64,000 nt of DNA from Diphasiastrum complanatum. Taxonomy: Eukaryota; Streptophyta; Lycopodiopsida; Lycopodiales; Lycopodiaceae. Positions 22,001 through 32,290 of the stretch are shown one piece after another. The translations under genes were made by a program, and so were the position numbers. A model generated the notes under the pieces. The model saw only the letters and a list, made by a program, of their open reading frames with translations, was not told the origin of the DNA and did no database searches. The stretch lies in contig CM055111.1 in assembly GCA_029204225.1 (NCBI GenBank), positions 42,908,815 through 42,972,814 on the forward strand, read 5' to 3'. Within the stretch, counting starts at the first letter, position 1, and each line of letters begins with the position of its first letter.

Positions 22001-22619
22001 TGCTAGGTGGTAAACCATGTGGCAAATCTTCAGGAAAAACATCTTTAAATTTAGACAATAAAGTTTCTAATTTACTGATTTTCTGCTGAATAGAACTGGA
22101 AATAGAAACTTCAGGAATAAACTGAAAGTCACATAAGAATACCTGATGGTCTTCGTCTCCGATTAGCTGACAGAGTTCTGAACTGCAGACCATAGGGCTG
22201 TTGGGAACATCATGCTCCCCATGCAACTGGATCTCTCGGCCTTTATACTGAAAGCTGAGGGTGTTCTCCTGATAGTTTCTGTGGAGGGAAGGTCCTAAAC
22301 TGTAGAGCCAATCTCTCCCGAGAACAATGTCTGTTCGATCCAGGTGCATTATCTGAAAGTTTATTTGATCTTGGTACCCCTGAATACCAAGATTTAACTT
22401 ACTTACCATAGTTTCCCATATTTTTTTATCTTCACCCTTAGCTAATGAAACTATGTACCTATGCTGACTAGGTACTTCTGGTAGTTTAAGCTTTTTAACC
22501 AGGGTGTGGTTGATGAAATTATGGGTTGCCCCATCATCAACCATGACTCTTACTGACTGGTTACCAACTTTCCCATGCATACGTACTAGGTCATGCGGCC
22601 CAAAGCTGATGGCATGCAC
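19059..22619 (-). CDS. Ty3/gypsy chromovirus Pol, open but 5'-truncated element
   Basis: A single 1186-codon frame. Order: aspartic protease ([11 protein letters not shown], residues 26-36), RT with [16 protein letters not shown] and active-site FLDD (about 373-376), RNase H with [11 protein letters not shown], an acidic Ser-rich spacer, the integrase HHCC segment ([22 protein letters not shown]), the DDE core ([34 protein letters not shown]) and a C-terminal chromodomain ([17 protein letters not shown]). This order and the chromodomain place it among plant chromoviruses. Two oddities: the protease motif reads D-D-G where the family has D-S/T-G, and gag plus the 5' LTR are absent. A stop lies three codons upstream of the ATG at 22619, and no Gag can be read beyond. 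It is probably immobile on its own. The lack of stops over 3.5 kb suggests recent insertion or truncation. Confidence 0.9.
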   Translation of the reverse strand: MHAISFGPHDLVRMHGKVGNQSVRVMVDDGATHNFINHTLVKKLKLPEVPSQHRYIVSLAKGEDKKIWETMVSKLNLGIQGYQDQINFQIMHLDRTDIVLGRDWLYSLGPSLHRNYQENTLSFQYKGREIQLHGEHDVPNSPMVCSSELCQLIGDEDHQVFLCDFQFIPEVSISSSIQQKISKLETLLSKFKDVFPEDLPHGLPPSREVDHVINLVPGTTPVSKPPYRVSRTEDEEITRQLTDYLGKGQIQTSSSPWASPVLLVKKKEGSMRLCVDYRALNKVTIKNKYPMPRADELFDQLDGAKFFSKIDLRTGYHQVRIKSEDVSKTAFRTRHGHYEFKVMPFGLTNAPATFMTLMNSVLRPYLGKFVVVFLDDILVYSKTRKEHLKHLRKVFRLLRKHKLYAKQSKCEFFVEEVAYLGHIISSDGIKMDPNKVKAILSWLRPQNILELQIFLGLAGYYRRFVKEYAQIAVPMTNLLKGKGKEFIWESAQQESFDALKTALATAPVLKVVDPNQPFVVETDASDFAVGAVLTQGGRPVAFESKKLEPAQTRYSAYEKELFSIVHALKTWRHYLYGANFEVLTDHESLRYLCNQPELRGRKARWAELMQEFDMSIRYRRGKFNTVADALSRMPMINELSFTQIRNELLESLRGKCQHDAFFSIIWNSVQNRQLQTPEPVPGAGASSSKNTAASVEDDDESEYTSSDDVEDSEPVLPKQTPVVEGQLTQGFKWKQYSIQDEYLLYRDRVCVPNSEDYRQQVLYECHDNPSAGHPGIQKTYELLRRQFFWPSMKRDVHQYVTSCQKCQVNKAERLKAGGLLHPLEIPAGKWESISMDFIVGLPKTQKGNDAIWVTVDRLTKMAHFIPTKTTVRAPELARLFVDGLFKLYGLPSGIVSDRDSKFTGNFWKAVFHHLHTKLNMSTTDHPQTDGQTERVNQVLEDMLRAYVSKRQTNWEEYLSILEFAYNSTKHSATGYSPFMLMYGFQPRSPTAVGFKQEKVEAARNFLEDLNQMIEHAKRSIRQSQDRARHYADPHRRDVQFSTGERVYLRVPVDSKTLKSGVCAKLSPRYCGPFTISRRLGEVTYELELPHSSKVFPVFHVSQLRKALTRSDNLVGDSVLVLPLDPQQPPHEPEDILDSRETQTRHTLYREYLVKWNDQPVENATWERGSLLRKIFPDFVLEDQDGS

Positions 22620-25040
22620 TTTTAATGGAACAATAGATTATCATACACTTACTGGATCTAGTAATAAACAACATGCAGGAACTAAGAGGTGTGGGAAGCT
22701 AGTTATCTGCTTCTTACTCTTTATTTAAAAGTGTGTAATATGGATAGCTCTTAAGCTCGGGAATCAATGGACCTGAAATCTAAGGTAGATTGACAAGCAT
22801 TTCGATGGCAAAGTGTAAACGTCACTTCAATTTGACACACAGATCTTGGAAAGGTATATTCTAAACTTGAAAATCACATGATTCAGAGAGTCTTTAGTTT
22901 CAGGGTTGGCACAAAAATCATGGATTGGTCTATAGAAACTTGACAAGGTATTGATTCCTAGAGTTCATCATAGAGAGCTTTCAGTTGAAGGGTGAGAATG
23001 TTATGCCAACTAACGGGTCAGCGAAGCCACCTCCTCTTGACAGGTGAGCATCTGTCGTAGGTGGTGCAGATGTTTACTCGTTTACTCCTTGGAATCATGC
23101 TCAAAAGTGGAATAGATCTCTCAGGTTTCGGATTACAACTTAGCTTTTCAAGAGAGCTCATAGATCATGATTACCAATAAGGTACTGATCCAATCTGTTG
23201 ATTTTTTTAAAGTAGAATGTATGGCTAAGGAGAATAACATGTGGTGTCTTGTGACTGTTTCTTCCATAAGATTTAACACATCCATTTAGTGGCTGTAAAA
23301 GCTAAATGGCTGGTTTGTCCCAACTATGCTCCAAGAGATCCCACAAACAGTTTGTTTCTTTTAGCAAGCTCCGAAACATGTAGTTCATGCTTAGGCGTTT
23401 GATAGATTGCATGCAATTGTGCAACGTTATATGGATAAATAATTTTAATGAGAGCTTTTTACTCGTGCGAAAAACTGAGGGCCTAGCGCTCTGCCATGGT
23501 TTTAGGTCTGCAAAATGTTGCGTTTGAACAAAGTCATGATTTCAAAATTCGATTAGTAATGTACTGACGGTCAAAACTTACCATTTGCCTTGTCCACTTA
23601 ACCTTCCGTCTATGCAACCAGAGTCTCAAAAACTGCATAAAAGAAAACAGAATTCAATATTAGTGTACCGTTTGTATGATTTACAAAAGGTTTTACAAAG
23701 TCAAAGTAATGATTATGAAGTCCGCCTAGCGAGTTCATCTCATCTATAATAATGCTTTAAGAACATTCATGCAATCCCTTGTGTGAAGAAGGATGAGAGA
23801 AATATGCCTGGAAAAATGCGGTGGCAGCAATGACACCATCTATGCTAGCCAGTGCCAAGTTTACTTTAGCGGTTGCTCTTCTAGAGCAATTGCTGTTGTC
23901 TGCTGAAAAAAGGATCTTAACTAATGTCTGCAATCTAGAGGTTGCCATCGCGTCAAAACCTTGAGCTTTTTGCCGTAGCAAACGTTATGTCTGTATCAAT
24001 ATTTTATGTAAACCAGCTTGCTCTTTGACTAACAATAACTGATAATGCAGAGTTTCTTGCATGCATTGTCGGCATGCAGGCTTCCCATTTCCAAACTTGC
24101 AATTGACGTCTTCTGATCTGGTAATGGTGCTCCTATAACTGTGCACCAACCTTGCTTTCACGCTATCAGAGCTGCGGCCCTAGGTTCTCTTGCATCACTT
24201 CAACACCATCATTCAGCAATATGTATGACGAATCCATACAGGCGGATAAGAGCTTAGAGACAACAGCATTCTAATAGTGAGGTCCACACTTTCTGCACAT
24301 GGCACCTCGGATCACATGCCCCTGGAACTCGATCACTTACATAAAATGAAAAGCAGCACACAACGAGATGGATGGCCACATGCCCGATCCTAACCTGCTC
24401 ACTTACATCTGCAACAAAGTCACAACCTGAACATGACATTCATACAGATCCATGAATGGAGGCCAAATCTCAGGTAAATTGTAGGTGAATCCTAGGAGTT
24501 TGCCAAGTCGATGCAAAGCCCTTCCAAGACAAATATCGCTGGAAGCCGAAAACTCGGAACAGAATCAACAACAAATCAGAATGCCTTACGATAGATATAA
24601 TGCATCCAACATGTGCAAACAGCGAGAGGCGATGATTTTCCAATGCTACAAGAGGAGTAGAGTGAATTCAAGTAAGATCGCTGGAGCCAAAACAAGGAAG
24701 AAGAACGAATAACGAAGGAAGCTGCCTGCCTGAGTGCTGCGTGCGTGCCTGCCCGCCTGCAAAGAAAGAAAGAGAAGCGGTAGCTCTCTCTCTGTGTTCT
24801 TCTGGGTTTCGGACTCTCGTCGTCGTCGGAGCTGGAGAAGGAGGTCACGTACGTGACTGTCAAGGCCGATCTATCTCTGGTTGTTGAATGACCAGTATGT
24901 ATGTACTAGCGTACAGTATTTGTATGTAGTAGGTACAAAGTCAGGCCCGTAGTAGAGTACAAATTGAATGTAACGAGAATGTTTCTGTTTTTGGTTTTAA
25001 CTTTTTTTCGTTGTCGGGGACTGGCCCCTGAGTGACGCTT
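22620..25040. other. Intergenic stretch with a possible minus-strand spliced transcript
   Basis: No TE domain can be read. On the minus strand there is a gene-like 5' region: a CT-rich segment near 24720-24800 following a potential start at 24863, and farther along a 51-nt segment (23582-23632) flanked by a strong 3' splice site (a pyrimidine-rich run ending TTTTATGCAG) and a strong 5' splice site (ATG then GTAAGT). Minus-strand open frames at 23757-23981 (74 aa), 24254-24439 and 24576-24863 are not recognisable proteins. It could be a host gene with short exons, a long UTR or a non-coding RNA. Confidence 0.3.
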
Positions 25041-25104
25041 GAGTGAGTGACACGTCACATGAGGCTGCCAAAACTGAAGAGCACGAGTATGCCCTTTTTT
25101 CTAA

Positions 25105-26013
25105 GGGGGGCCTGGTCCAAGGGGCTTATGCCTTGGGAGGGCCCTTGCCAAGCCGGACGCCCAAGAGTAGGGCCCCCTCGTATCTTATTGGCACGTCCGG
25201 TATGGCCACGCTCAATCAAGGTGGAAGATCCCCCTCGTATCGTACTGACACGTCCGGTTTGGCCGCCACCTAGTTAATTTGGCGACGCATGTCCCCAGTG
25301 TTGTTGCCCGCCATGTGCCCGCCTGTACCTAGCCTGCTCCCGGGTTGCTTGCTAGGTGGCACGGGTTATTTTATCCCATAATCTTGTGGGAGAACACCAT
25401 GAGCTTGTATATATATATTCAAAAAGCTTATGTTCTTGCATGAATGCGCGAGGGCACGGCTGGTGCTCACAAAAAACCGTTGCCGCCTTGGTGACCTTCA
25501 AAGAAGTGGTCCCAGGCCCGGGAGCCGAGGGGGCACGGGAGCCAGGGGCCCGCACAAAATTGGTGCCTTCCAAAAATTGTGGATCTCGGGATTTGCGGGA
25601 CCATGCACCCGAGGCCCGCGAAAAATCTGGCACGGGACCCACCGTGACCCAGCAAGCAGCCTGGTGCCAGTCCAAAAAGTGGTCTCGGGCCCGGGTGCCG
25701 ACGGGACTACACGGCCAGCGACCTGCGATAAAATGGTGCCCACCGAATATGTGGTCCTGGGATCGGCCAGTGGGACCCACGGAACCGCCCGCGCTACCTA
25801 GGGAATATTCTTCCTTGATGTTCGGTCACGTGTCAGTCAGTTACTGATTTGGAGCCAAAGATGTCCCCGTGCCCAATAAGCGAATACCGAAAGCGCCTCG
25901 AATATGCTTATTTTTGGGGGGTGGCAAGGGCCTGGTCGAAGGGGCTTCTGCCTTGGGAGGGCCCTTGCCCAGGCCAGAAGCCCAAGGCCAGTGCTTGATC
26001 AAGGTGGAAGGCT
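25105..26013. repeat. GC-rich block bounded by two direct repeats
   Basis: A ~100-bp segment at about 25105-25235 (ggggcttatgccttgggagg, then cccttgcca, caatcaaggtggaag) recurs at about 25914-26013 (ggggcttctgccttgggagg, cccttgccc, gatcaaggtggaag). Between them lie imperfect GC-rich echoes (gtggtcccaggcccgggagcc / gtggtctcgggcccgggtgcc). Both strands are open over long distances (25352-25847), as expected from base composition, and no domain can be seen. This could be a small non-autonomous element with terminal direct repeats. Confidence 0.5.
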
Positions 26014-27361
26014 TGAATATAAGATATTTGTGCCCTTTCACAATGTAGTGCCATGTTTGAAAAAACTTTACTCAAAATTTCCTTCTCACAATTTTTTTTT
26101 AAACAAAATCAATGTTTTTTTCACTCACACATGAAAATTTTGGACAAAATTGGTGTTTCTTTTAATCACAATCAATTTCTACCTCTAAAGGTACATCCAA
26201 AAAAATACAAATAAACCATATCTCTCTTCCCATGGGCACCGATGGAATCCTTCTCTTGGAAAGAATATATTTGCACAAATTGTCCTTACACCGTTGCCAA
26301 GTTATTACAAGTGTCCATGGATACATTGTTACGTTCTCCTTGGGAATAATATATTTAAGTTGCCAAGTCAGATATAGGAGTAATACAAGTGCCCATGGAG
26401 ACATTGCACCAAAGACCCCACGTGTATAGTTGGCCTACACATGGAAGAGGGATACCTCAAATGTTGGCTTTGGCCCTATTACCTGGTTAGCATCTACGAT
26501 CCAATGGTGTAGTTAATGACTTTAGCTAGAGATTCCACCTTCGATCCCAATCAACTTGTGAGAATAGGACACCTCATCTCCAATCCAATGGTGTAGTGAA
26601 TGACTTTAGCTAGAGATTCCACCTTTGATCCCAATCAACTTGTGAGAAAAGGACACCTCAAAGATTGTGCTCCAAAAATTGTTTGAGTGTGAGTATTGGG
26701 TTTGGCTCTACTATGCAATAAGCACCATTGTTGAGTGAGTATACAATCATCCAATTTCTTGATACTTGGAACCTAATATCTCTAAGAACCATTTTATATT
26801 GATATATGGCAGATATGAAAAACCACCAATACCAAACCAATACCCATTGTAAAACTCAGTCAATACCTGCCAATACCCAATCTATACTTCTCAAACTCAC
26901 ACACTTGGCATTTATTATGTTAGAAGTACATGTGAGTGCTAGTTATTTCACATACAATAACACAGTCAATATCACAAACAGTTGTCCAACATTGGTAAGC
27001 ACCTTCGGCCCAACATTGTCGCTCACTATTCAACCTAGTTAAAAGTGATTAACATCTTCAACAAATTGATATCTTTTCACATAGTTCATACACAATAGTC
27101 ATGGCCTCCTTGTGTGGTGCACACTTACGACCCATGTGGCTAGCATATATTGTAACCTTGAAGAGGTGGATAGCTACAGCTACCACGGGCTCCACACACA
27201 ACTAGCTAATTCCCATATATGTGCACCTCTCCAAAATTTGCACGACATAACTACAAAGGGAGAGCTAACTTTTGCTCCCCTAGTTTCTGCTAAACCCTAA
27301 AATTCTAGCTTTTTCTTTTTCAAGGGCAAATTTTGTTAAGGCCCTTTCAAAATTCATTCAT

Positions 27362-27364
<3 letters not shown>
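26014..27364. other. AT-rich intergenic stretch
   Basis: No gene is seen. Apart from the 84-bp tandem repeat at 26499-26660 there is a weak echo of cccatggRcaccgatgg-like sequence at about 26230 and 26390. Open frames are short and without domain signatures. Confidence 0.5.
26499..26660. repeat. Tandem duplication, two 84-bp-spaced units
   Basis: atccaatggtgtagt and gactttagctagagattcc, gatcccaatcaacttgtgag and ggacacctca occur at 26499-26576 and again at 26583-26660 with only a few differences. Non-coding. Confidence 0.85.

Positions 27365-27456
<92 letters not shown>
27365..27456. repeat. (GA)n microsatellite, about 46 units
   Basis: Uninterrupted GA dinucleotides over roughly 92 bases. 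It lies directly against the hairpin that follows. GA-rich tracts near transcription starts are bound by BBR/BPC proteins in plants, but nothing here shows that role. Confidence 0.97.
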
Positions 27457-27458
<2 letters not shown>

Positions 27459-27607
27459 TCTTCAGTGATGGACAATAAGATTTGACAAATGTGATTTAGC
27501 CCCATTCCTTATTACAAATTTTCAAAAACCCTAAATGTGGTGAAAATTCTATATAAGAAATGGGGCTAAATCACATTTGTCATTGTCCATCATTGAAGAG
27601 ACTCTCT
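27451..27607 (+). repeat. Near-perfect inverted repeat (hairpin), arms ~55 nt
   Basis: Left arm 27451-27512 and right arm 27553-27607 are reverse complements apart from two mismatches and a 7-nt bulge (27477-27483). The 40-nt loop contains a further complementary pair (aattttca / tgaaaatt). The right arm ends just before the ATG of the ORF1p-like relic at 27610, so the hairpin looks like an inverted duplication of that gene's 5' flank. Such a transcript would be a DICER-LIKE substrate; a foldback MITE is the alternative. Confidence 0.85.
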
Positions 27608-27609
27608 TC

Positions 27610-28342
27610 ATGCCTCGCCAACTTCCACCATTGCTCCAGCTATGCCGCACTAACCCCACTTACTGCCACGCCCATGGATTTTGGTATTCGATCATAAGCA
27701 GAATGGAAAGCCAACTTCAAAAACACTCATACAGTATTATCGCTCTACAAGAAAAGGTGAAGATGCTTGAAGATGAAAGTGCAAGCCTCAAAGAACAGTT
27801 GACAGCCAAGAACTCTTAGAGATCGATCCTAGTCATGTCAAAGCCCTGGAAGACAAGATTCAAGCTTCGACTAAAACTTGGGCAAACCTGCTCAAGAACT
27901 CAAAAGAAAATAAATACAATGGTGGTTTCATAGGCAATGTATGAACAAAACAAGAGTTAATATAAATCCCAAAACGTTCGCATCCGAGGTTTTTCTCTTG
28001 AAACTAACCCCCTACTTGCAATCAGAGAATTGTTAACTTCACTCTCTCAGTGAGGAACAGAAAGACGTTGTGGAAGCAGTATGGCGCAATAAGTTTGACA
28101 CTTTGGTAATTTTCATCCGTTTCAAATACACTGATTATCGAGACGAAGTTCTTAAGGATCGTGGACTTCTTAAAGGCATCAACATTTTCATTCATGAAGA
28201 CTTGATCGCCCTATAGTGGATGGAACGAAAGCAACTCATCGAGGAAGCGAATTCAAAAGGGAAAAAGGTTATATTCCGTGATGGACGACATTTTTTTGTC
28301 ACTCCATCCAAAACTGATCACTTAGCACCGCATTCTGCGTGA
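27610..28342 (+). pseudogene. LINE ORF1p-like relic (coiled coil, RRM-like, C-terminal domain)
   Basis: From the ATG at 27610 (MPRQLPPLLQ) the frame contains a heptad-rich coiled coil (LQEKVKMLEDESASLKEQL) to 27819, continued one frame over as LEIDPSHVKALEDKIQ and TWANLLKN. A third segment reads NVRIRGFSLETNPLLAIREL (about 27975-28035), like the RRM start of L1-type ORF1p, and after another shift KFDTLVIFIRFKYTDYRDEV, LLKGINIFIHEDL, TAG (28214-28216), ERKQLIEEANSKGKKVIF and RDGRHFFV, matching the ORF1p C-terminal domain with its R-x-x-V...L-x-G-x-x-I-x-I-x-E-D-L pattern. The stop is at 28340-28342, with AATAAA at 28613. No endonuclease/RT ORF2 follows. A related host gene cannot be excluded. 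Confidence 0.45.
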
Positions 28343-28690
28343 GAGCCTTTCATTGACGTTTTAAGTCAATTTGAGAGAACTTTTAGTTTCTTGGAATTTT
28401 AGAAACTTGTTGTTATCAATTCTGAGATTGTTCAGAGTTAGGTTGAGAGTTAGAGCACTGAAGAGATGCCTAGTTGCATTTGTAAATGGTGTTCATACCA
28501 TATAATCTTGGACATTATTCTCTTCTTAGTTAGTTTGGTTTTGGTTATGTTGTTTTGACGGCATTGTTCCGTCTTGGTGCCATCCTATTGTTGTGAGTAT
28601 TCCCTGTACATAAATAAAAATAGCCGGAAGTAGAAAATAAGTTGCGACGGCCATAGCATCTTGCGTGCATAAGCCCATATCCCAATGAGC
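28343..28690. other. 3' flank of the ORF1p-like relic
   Basis: Non-coding, T-rich, with AATAAA at 28613-28618 that could be the polyadenylation signal of the relic. There is no oligo(A) tract that would mark a processed LINE end. Confidence 0.4.
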
Positions 28691-28694
28691 ACTT

Positions 28695-29335
28695 GTAAAA
28701 TAATGTATCTTAAATAAACTAGACTTTGGGCCATTTCATTAAAATAATGATAAAAGGGCCCAAAGTTTAAGTTAACTAAATTTTTCTAAGTTCTAATTAG
28801 GAGTAAGTCAAAATGGTGGTAGGTGGGGTGCGCTTCTTTGTGCACCATAGATTAGAGTGTGTTTCTTTTGAAGGGTTAGGATTTCAATCCTACCTTCTTG
28901 AAGTAGCCAATAGAAACCAAGGGGCAAGGACCTCCCCAAGATAAAAAAAAACAGCTCTTGTAACCCATTTCACATGCTAATAGAGAGGAGGAGACTCTAC
29001 CATTTTGAGAGCTCAAGCATCCTCATGTGCTATTGCTTTGTATCTTATGTTGTTTTTTCCTTTTATATGTTATTCATTGTTTGTGCTAATTAAGGCTTTT
29101 CCATTTTATGCATGCAATAGCTAATGAGCATCTCCCTCTAACTCTCTCTCTCTCTCACCTCATTTCACCTATATCCAAGATGTGTGTGGTGTTAGTATCA
29201 GTTTGGAATTAGAGTTATTGGGGGCTAGTGTTAGTTTGTGTAGAAAGCAACTAAGCATAGCTAGAATTCCTATCCTTGTGGTTCTAACCTCTTTTTGATA
29301 GGCAGAGGGCTGCTCACCACATATTGGTACACCCA
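28695..29335 (+). repeat. Possible 5' LTR (Athila/Tat type) preceding a tRNA-Asp primer site
   Basis: The only solid anchor is the primer site at 29340-29357: an LTR should end just before it. The left boundary at TGTAAAATAATG (28695) is a guess. Features fitting an LTR are a termination-like region near 28950 and CT-rich sequence at 29130-29160. No Gag follows; similarity to a retroelement leader fades by about 29520. Confidence 0.3.
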
Positions 29336-29339
29336 ATAG

Positions 29340-29357
29340 TGGCGTCGTTGCCGAGGA
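29340..29357 (+). other. Decayed primer binding site for tRNA-Asp
   Basis: TGGCGTCGTTGCCGAGGA differs at two places (C to T and G to A) from TGGCGCCGTTGCCGGGGA, complementary to the tRNA-Asp 3' end and diagnostic for Athila/Tat-type gypsy elements. Both changes are transitions expected from deamination of methylated cytosine. Confidence 0.6.
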
Positions 29358-29817
29358 TAGGCCATTACTAACTAGTTTAGTTGTCATTTTAGCTATTTTT
29401 GTCTATTTTAGTGAGTTTTAGGTGGTTTTGGGATAGTGTAGACTTGTTTTTGCTTGTTTTTGTGTGATTGATCTATTGGAAGCTAGCGGAGGAGGTGTTT
29501 GGAGGTAGTGGAACCTGAAATAGCCTCTAAGGGCTTAACATATCATCATACATCTTTTTATTGCTCCCTATTCAGTGGATAAGAACCCTCGCATAACTAG
29601 CAGCAGCCTGAGGATCTTGTCCCATCCCTGCATAGAAGCCTGCAAGAATTACTTCCTAGCATATATCAAAAAACAGTGACAAAGCCATAAAAATTCAAAA
29701 AACCTTGTAAAATAAAAAAAAAAATTCAAAACTACTCAATAGCCTTCGCCAAACCTCCTGTATCTAGATCTCACTGAGACAAGTTCACAGACGAGTCTGC
29801 GAGAGTTACTTTATAGT
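29358..29817. other. Non-coding stretch between two gypsy remnants
   Basis: T-rich leader-like sequence to about 29520, then A-rich sequence up to the stop of the minus-strand extra ORF. The 3' end of the minus-strand gypsy element should lie here or further left, but no LTR boundary was found. Confidence 0.4.
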
Positions 29818-31930
29818 TTAAGACCCCCTACGAGAGTTCCCAAGTCCCAGAAGAGCCAAATTGAAGCCAAAACCCTGGTAGACCTCATTTTTTGCATAAA
29901 CAGCATTCTCATAATTTTTCTTTTCGGCTTCTCTTTCTTGAATCAACCGTACGTACTTCTCCATCTGGATGGCTAGAGCTTGTGGAGCTTCAAACTGTAT
30001 ATCTTCGGGCCTGACAAGAGGGGCATCAATTGTCATTGCACTAGACGATCCATCCCGTGATTGGTCGATCTGGGCCATCTGGCACTTGAGTTGCTGCTGA
30101 ACCTCTTCCAATTCTGCTATTTGCCCGACCATCGCGGCTTTCATTTCCTCTGTCTCTTTTTCCTTTTCTTTTACCAACTTTTTTTGATGGGCAATTTCCT
30201 GGTCCTGGTGCTTGACCTTATTTTCCAGCACTTGTTGTTGGTTTACCAACCAATGCATATGGTAGCTGGTTTCAGATAGGTTGATCATCGAATGCTTTGT
30301 TGCTTCGGAGAGCTCTTCGGGGTTAGAGATAGTTGGATACTGATCGGGGGTATGAGTGGATGGTGTTAGTCCAAAAAATATATGTTGTTGAAGAAGTGAA
30401 GGTGACAATAGAGGAAATGGAGAAATGACGTTAGTAGAAACAGTAGTGGTGGTTAATGGAACAGCGGTGGTGGTGTGGTTACCGGTGGAGTCAGCTAACT
30501 AATCCGCTTTGCCCTCATCGTCATCGATTATCTCCATCAGGTCCGTAGCAGTAAAATATGTTGACGTGTCTGTGAGAACGTGGACTTGTTGGGCCTTTGC
30601 TTGCTTAGCTACTCCCATGTCTTGGAGAATGATATTCCCCTCTCCTCCCCTCCCCAAAAATGGAGCCTTTGGTGAGGTTGGCGGCATTGGCATGGTAATC
30701 AATATGGGGGGAGTGGTTGCTTGATCTGGTGGCACGACTTGTGCTTGTGTCTACTACCGTATATGTGGCTACTCCATCGCCTCCGTCGATGGTGTGTGAG
30801 GGTGAGGAGTGTTGCTGGGATGTTGAATTGGTTTTGGAGGTGTCATCTTGAGAGTTTGTCAAGCTCGAGGATGTCGAATGAGATTGTGTGCTTGGCTCAT
30901 GGCTCGTGGTTTCCTCTGGAGTGGCTCTCCCTCAGATTCAGACTCTTCTGATTCTGTGGCATCCGAAGAACATTTCTTGGCCATGAGCTTATTTCGGGTC
31001 CTCTATTGTCGTGTGTTAGGGAGCTGGGCCTTGGATGTATCTTCCTCTTGTGCTATCGAAGATCCTTCAACTGTTGGATCTTGTTGTGTACGTGGTGGTG
31101 TCGGCTGCTTCTTTACCGTCAGCTTCATGATACTCATATTTGGTCTTTTTGGGGCTGGCCCCTGTGGCGACGACGTCTGTGTTTAGGACCGCTTGGACTT
31201 CTTGGGTTGAATGGGAATGTCCCAAGCTTTGTCGGCCACCTGCAACATCTCTTGGAGTTAGGTCCGTTGTTTACCTGCTGGAGTGTGATATCTGTCATGA
31301 GGTATCCCGACAAGGTTGAGGTTTGCTTGTTCTTGATACACTCATGAAGGCAGTTTGAAACAAACTGGGCCCAATCATGAGATTCTAGTTGTGCAGTCGT
31401 GAATCTGTCATCATGTGGAACAGGGACATCGGGATCCGCATGATCTTGATTTTGTAATGCTGGTTGTACTTGGTTAGATAAGCACAAGCAGCAACTAGAG
31501 CCAGATCGTTGATGGCATTGAACCGATACCCATCCTTTGTCTTTCACTTTTCAGTAGATGGATCTATGTACTTGAAATATGATTTTGTCTCAATCTTCTG
31601 CAAGGTTCTTGTAACTGCATTCGGTCCCCGAGGGAAGCCAAAGTTATGGAGGTCTGCTTCAAAAAGATAGACATTGTACACATAATTTTTGACTGGAGGA
31701 ATGATAAATTGGCATGACCTTGTTGTGGTGTTGTAGGAGGCATAGGTCATGTGCAGCAGATATGGACTTTGGTAACCAGATAGAAGAGAAATCTGGAATT
31801 CAATCTAAGTCAAGAACGTGTTTGCCTGCTGGTACCAAGTTGTCATCTTTGCAAGATCCAGCTGACCCATCTGTATGTCAAGCTTATTAGCATCTGGGTC
31901 ATCAGAACTGGAGGACAGGTGGGAAGACAT
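29818..31930 (-). pseudogene. Extra ORF downstream of gypsy pol (unknown protein with coiled coil)
   Basis: Reading from ATG at 31930 (MSSHLSSSSDDPDANKLD): TAG at 31805-31807, then MTYASYNTTTRSCQFIIPPV, NVYLFEADLHNFGFPRGPNA, then a stop and a shift to a frame with ESHDWAQFVSNCLHECIKNK and LSGYLMTDITLQQV. A low-complexity Pro/Ser/Thr region follows (30499-30735 open), then 30408-29818, where about 70 residues form a strong coiled coil (VLENKVKHQDQEIAHQKKLV and KEKEKETEEMKAA) followed by LVRPEDIQFEAPQALAIQME. The protein is not recognised. Its position past pol on the same strand resembles the additional ORFs of Athila/Tat elements, whose functions are mostly unknown. At least two stops and one frameshift make it inactive. 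Confidence 0.5.
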
Positions 31931-31989
31931 TAATGGAGATTGTTGGAATTTCTCTGGAAAATATGGCTCGGTTGAGATTTATAGCAGAG

Positions 31990-32290
31990 TTATGAGTGGC
32001 TCGGCTCGGTCGAGATGGTGATGAAGATGCTTGATCGAGATGGTAATGAGGAGACTCGGTCGAGATGGTAACAAGGAGACTCGGTTGAGGTGATGATGAG
32101 GAGGCTGGAGGCTCGGTCGAAATGGTAATGGGTGAGACTGGGTTGAGGTGGTGATGGATGAGACTCGATCCAGATCGGAAGTGGAGGCTCAGTCAAAATG
32201 GTAACGGGTGAGACTCGGTTGAGGTGGTGACGGATGATACTCGGTCGAGATCGGAAGTGGAGGCTTGGTCGAAACGGAACTAAGGGTTCG
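31990..32290. repeat. Degenerate tandem repeats, CTCGGTCGAGAT core (island 1)
   Basis: About ten imperfect units of roughly 27-33 bp with the core ctcggtcgagatggtaa/gtgat and variants. Open frames on the minus strand here (31990-32196) are by-products of the repeat. Confidence 0.8.

Noticed and set aside
25352-25847. Long overlapping frames (up to 163 aa) on both strands
   Set aside because: GC-rich composition removes stop codons in all frames; the translations are low-complexity Gly/Pro/Arg with no domain and no consistent codon use.
29340-29357. Possible tRNA-Asp gene 3' end
   Set aside because: Only the 18-nt primer-site complement is present; there is no cloverleaf upstream or downstream and the orientation fits a retroelement primer site.
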